Assembly (NCBI GenBank): GCA_027317105.1
Contig: DAHVFH010000062.1
Span: forward strand, 1 to 8,066
Direction: 5' to 3'
Origin: Cytophagales bacterium
GTDB taxonomy: Bacteria > Bacteroidota > Bacteroidia > Cytophagales > Cyclobacteriaceae
DNA length: 8,066 bases
Below are positions 6,234 to 8,066 of the stretch, one piece after another (position 1 is the stretch's first letter; each line of letters starts with the position of its first letter). Below the pieces are notes generated by a model. That model did not search any database and was not told where the DNA came from. It saw only the letters and a program-made list of their open reading frames with translations. The position numbers were made by a program, and so were the translations under genes.

Positions 6234-7667
6234 ATGAAGAGGACAAAGATCAAAGACCTGCTGCAAACGCAACCCCAAAACCAAATCGTAAACGTGCAAG
6301 GATGGGTGCGCACTTTTCGGAATAACCAGTTCATCGCCATCAATGATGGCTCCACCATTCTAAATGTACAGGTCGTAGTGGCCTTGGATAGTTTAGATGA
6401 ACTCACTTTAAAGCGCATAACGACAGGTTCTTGCCTTTCCGTTGTTGGTGAGCTGATTGCGTCACCTGCCAAAGGCCAAGCCGTGGAAGTAAAGGTGAAA
6501 GAACTTGAAATTTTGGGCGACAGCGATGCAGAGAAATTTCCCCTTCAACCTAAAAAACATTCTCTTGAATTTTTGCGTGAGATCGCCCACTTGCGCGCCC
6601 GCACCAATACGTTTGGTGCGGTGATGCGGGTGCGGCACAACATGGCCTTTGCGGTGCATAAATTTTTTAATGACCGTGGATTTTTCTATATCCACACGCC
6701 CGTGATCACGGGCTCTGATGCCGAAGGCGCTGGCGCGATGTTTAAAGTCACTACGCTGGATCTCACCAAACCACCGAAAGACGAGCAGGGACATATTGAC
6801 CACAAACAAGATTTTTTTGGAAAGGAAACAAACCTTACGGTGTCAGGTCAGCTAGAAGGGGAGACTTATGCGTTGGCGTTGAGTGAAATATACACCTTCG
6901 GCCCCACTTTTAGGGCAGAGAACTCCAACACCACTCGCCATCTTGCAGAGTTTTGGATGATCGAACCAGAGATGGCTTTCTATGATATCAATGACAACAT
7001 GCAACTCGCTCAGGATTTTCTTCAATACCTCGCGAAGTATGCCTTAGATAACTGTAAAGACGACTTAGACTTTTTGGATAAACGTGCCGCTGATGAAGAG
7101 GCTGCCAAGCCGCAAGATCAACGGAACGAACTTGGGTTGATCGACCGGTTGAAGTTTGTGGTAGAAAATGATTTTCAACGACTGAGCTACACAGAAGCCA
7201 TTGATATTTTAAAAAATTCCAACCCGAACAAGAAAAAGAAATTTCAATACCTGATCGATAAATGGGGCGTTGATTTACAAAGCGAACACGAACGTTTTTT
7301 GGTAGAGAAGCATTTTAAGAAGCCGGTGATTTTATACAACTATCCCAGAGACATCAAAGCGTTTTACATGCGTCAAAACGAAGATGGTAAAACAGTGGCC
7401 GCGATGGATGTGCTTTTTCCCGGCATCGGTGAAATCATCGGAGGCTCGCAGCGCGAAGAGCGCTATGAAAATATTTTGCAGCGCGTGAAAGAACTTGGTC
7501 TGCCCGAAAAAGAATTGTGGTGGTACCTCGACTTGCGCAGGTTTGGCTCGGCACCGCACAGCGGCTTTGGGTTGGGCTTCGAACGGCTCATCCAGTTTGT
7601 GACCGGAATGACGAACATCCGGGATGTGATTCCTTTCCCGAGGTTTCCGGGCAATGCAGAGTTTTGA
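6234..7667 (+). CDS. asnS: Asparagine--tRNA ligase (AsnRS)
   Basis: This 477-residue class IIb aminoacyl-tRNA synthetase joins asparagine to tRNA-Asn in the cytoplasm. Seen: an N-terminal OB-fold anticodon-binding domain (about 15-95, with VQGWVRTFRNNQFIAINDGS at 21-40); IHTPVITGSDAEGAGAMF (153-170); the substrate-binding LTVSGQLEGE (201-210) and TFGPTFRAENSNTTRH (221-236), which leads into class II motif 2 with Arg227; AEFWMIEPE (238-246); GEIIGGSQREER (399-410); and motif 3, GFGLGFERLIQF (444-455) with Arg451, then IRDVIPFPR (462-470). The short PFPRFPGNAEF ending and AEFWMIEPE separate AsnRS from AspRS. The lysine-rich stretch near 330-336 and residues about 278-300 belong to the variable region of bacterial AsnRS. 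The length is normal and the gene intact. The ATG at 6234 begins MKRTKIKDLL directly before the OB fold. A possible promoter sits just upstream, divergent from the FAH operon. Confidence 0.97.
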   Translation: MKRTKIKDLLQTQPQNQIVNVQGWVRTFRNNQFIAINDGSTILNVQVVVALDSLDELTLKRITTGSCLSVVGELIASPAKGQAVEVKVKELEILGDSDAEKFPLQPKKHSLEFLREIAHLRARTNTFGAVMRVRHNMAFAVHKFFNDRGFFYIHTPVITGSDAEGAGAMFKVTTLDLTKPPKDEQGHIDHKQDFFGKETNLTVSGQLEGETYALALSEIYTFGPTFRAENSNTTRHLAEFWMIEPEMAFYDINDNMQLAQDFLQYLAKYALDNCKDDLDFLDKRAADEEAAKPQDQRNELGLIDRLKFVVENDFQRLSYTEAIDILKNSNPNKKKKFQYLIDKWGVDLQSEHERFLVEKHFKKPVILYNYPRDIKAFYMRQNEDGKTVAAMDVLFPGIGEIIGGSQREERYENILQRVKELGLPEKELWWYLDLRRFGSAPHSGFGLGFERLIQFVTGMTNIRDVIPFPRFPGNAEF

Positions 7668-7683
7668 TTTTGAAGACAATCAA

Positions 7684-8066
7684 ATGAAGAGCACAACTAC
7701 TTTTTTGTTTCTATTTCTGAGTTATCTCACTCACGCCCAGAAACTGATTCAAAGTGATTATGAAAAGGGTTATGTGAAGGATGGGAAGAAATATTCTGTT
7801 TGGCAATACTTTAACCATGATAAACAAGTTGAACTGGTTATCAATCACACTACTGGAAAGGTCATGTACGTCATTCCGGACACGAGTGCTTATGTGATTT
7901 TTAAAAATGGTGAATGGATTACTTCAAAAGTCGACCTTCATCCGATGCCGATCACAGGATTTCAAAATTTTTACCTTCACATTTTGGACACACTTAAATA
8001 TCCTGCCAAAGATTTTAAAAATGGATTGGGGGGAAAAGTGGTGCTAGCATTTGATGTGGATACGTT
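7684..8066 (+). CDS. TonB C-terminal-domain protein with signal peptide (cut by window edge)
   Basis: The 127 visible residues begin with a likely signal peptide (MKSTTTFLFLFLSYLTHAQ, cleavage after Ala18 or Gln19), so the protein should be exported. Next comes a segment with KGYVKDGKKYSVWQYF and a run of beta-like NHDKQVELVINHTTGKVMYV, reminiscent of the MORN-like or 'antitoxin-repeat'-like regions common in Bacteroidota envelope proteins. At the right edge, LKYPAKDFKNGLGGKVVLAFDVDT (split here as LKYPAKDFKN and GLGGKVVLAFDVD) has the YPxxA...GKVxVxFxVD signature opening a TonB C-terminal domain. TonB domains contact outer-membrane transporters, but this one shows no N-terminal membrane anchor or proline-rich spacer. 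It starts 16 bp after the asnS stop, so read-through from asnS is likely. The rest of the TonB domain lies beyond the window. Its exact role is unknown. Confidence 0.75.
   Translation, partial: MKSTTTFLFLFLSYLTHAQKLIQSDYEKGYVKDGKKYSVWQYFNHDKQVELVINHTTGKVMYVIPDTSAYVIFKNGEWITSKVDLHPMPITGFQNFYLHILDTLKYPAKDFKNGLGGKVVLAFDVDT

Noticed and set aside
7332..7696. Long minus-strand open frames opposite the 3' end of asnS.
   Set aside because: They are antisense to strongly conserved class II synthetase motifs and show no recognisable domain.

Overview
The window looks like an ordinary chromosomal stretch from a member of the Bacteroidota, perhaps the Cytophagia. The pointers are a moderately AT-rich composition, A-rich leaders rather than strong Shine-Dalgarno sites, a transketolase split into two subunits, a TonB C-terminal-domain protein with a signal peptide, and promoter-like TTTG spacings. 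No rRNA, tRNA, CRISPR array, insertion sequence or phage gene was seen.

Layout: positions 1-5696 are read from the minus strand. Read in transcription order from the right, they hold (i) a close-packed operon of a FAH-family enzyme, a secreted M23 metallopeptidase and a Bcp-type peroxiredoxin; (ii) after a 149-bp gap, the two transketolase subunits, N-terminal then C-terminal, 23 bp apart; (iii) after a 218-bp gap rich in inverted repeats, the start of pcm, cut by the left edge. Positions 6234-8066 are read from the plus strand: asnS, then a TonB-like protein cut by the right edge.

The divergent gap at 5697-6233 is the most informative non-genic part. It holds a 16-bp imperfect palindrome overlapping a possible promoter of the FAH operon. 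It also holds a badly decayed minus-strand gene, recognisable by piecing three frames together, that resembles DUF5615 PIN-like toxins. A possible asnS promoter lies at its right end.

Functionally the genes cover central carbon metabolism (transketolase), alpha-keto acid housekeeping (FAH family), envelope or peptidoglycan work (M23, TonB-like), peroxide defence and protein repair (Bcp, Pcm) and translation (AsnRS). I found no convincing new biological system. The items worth a second look are the toxin relic, the two structured intergenic regions, the basic tail on the peroxiredoxin, the overlapping FAH/M23 junction and the apparently unanchored TonB-domain protein.
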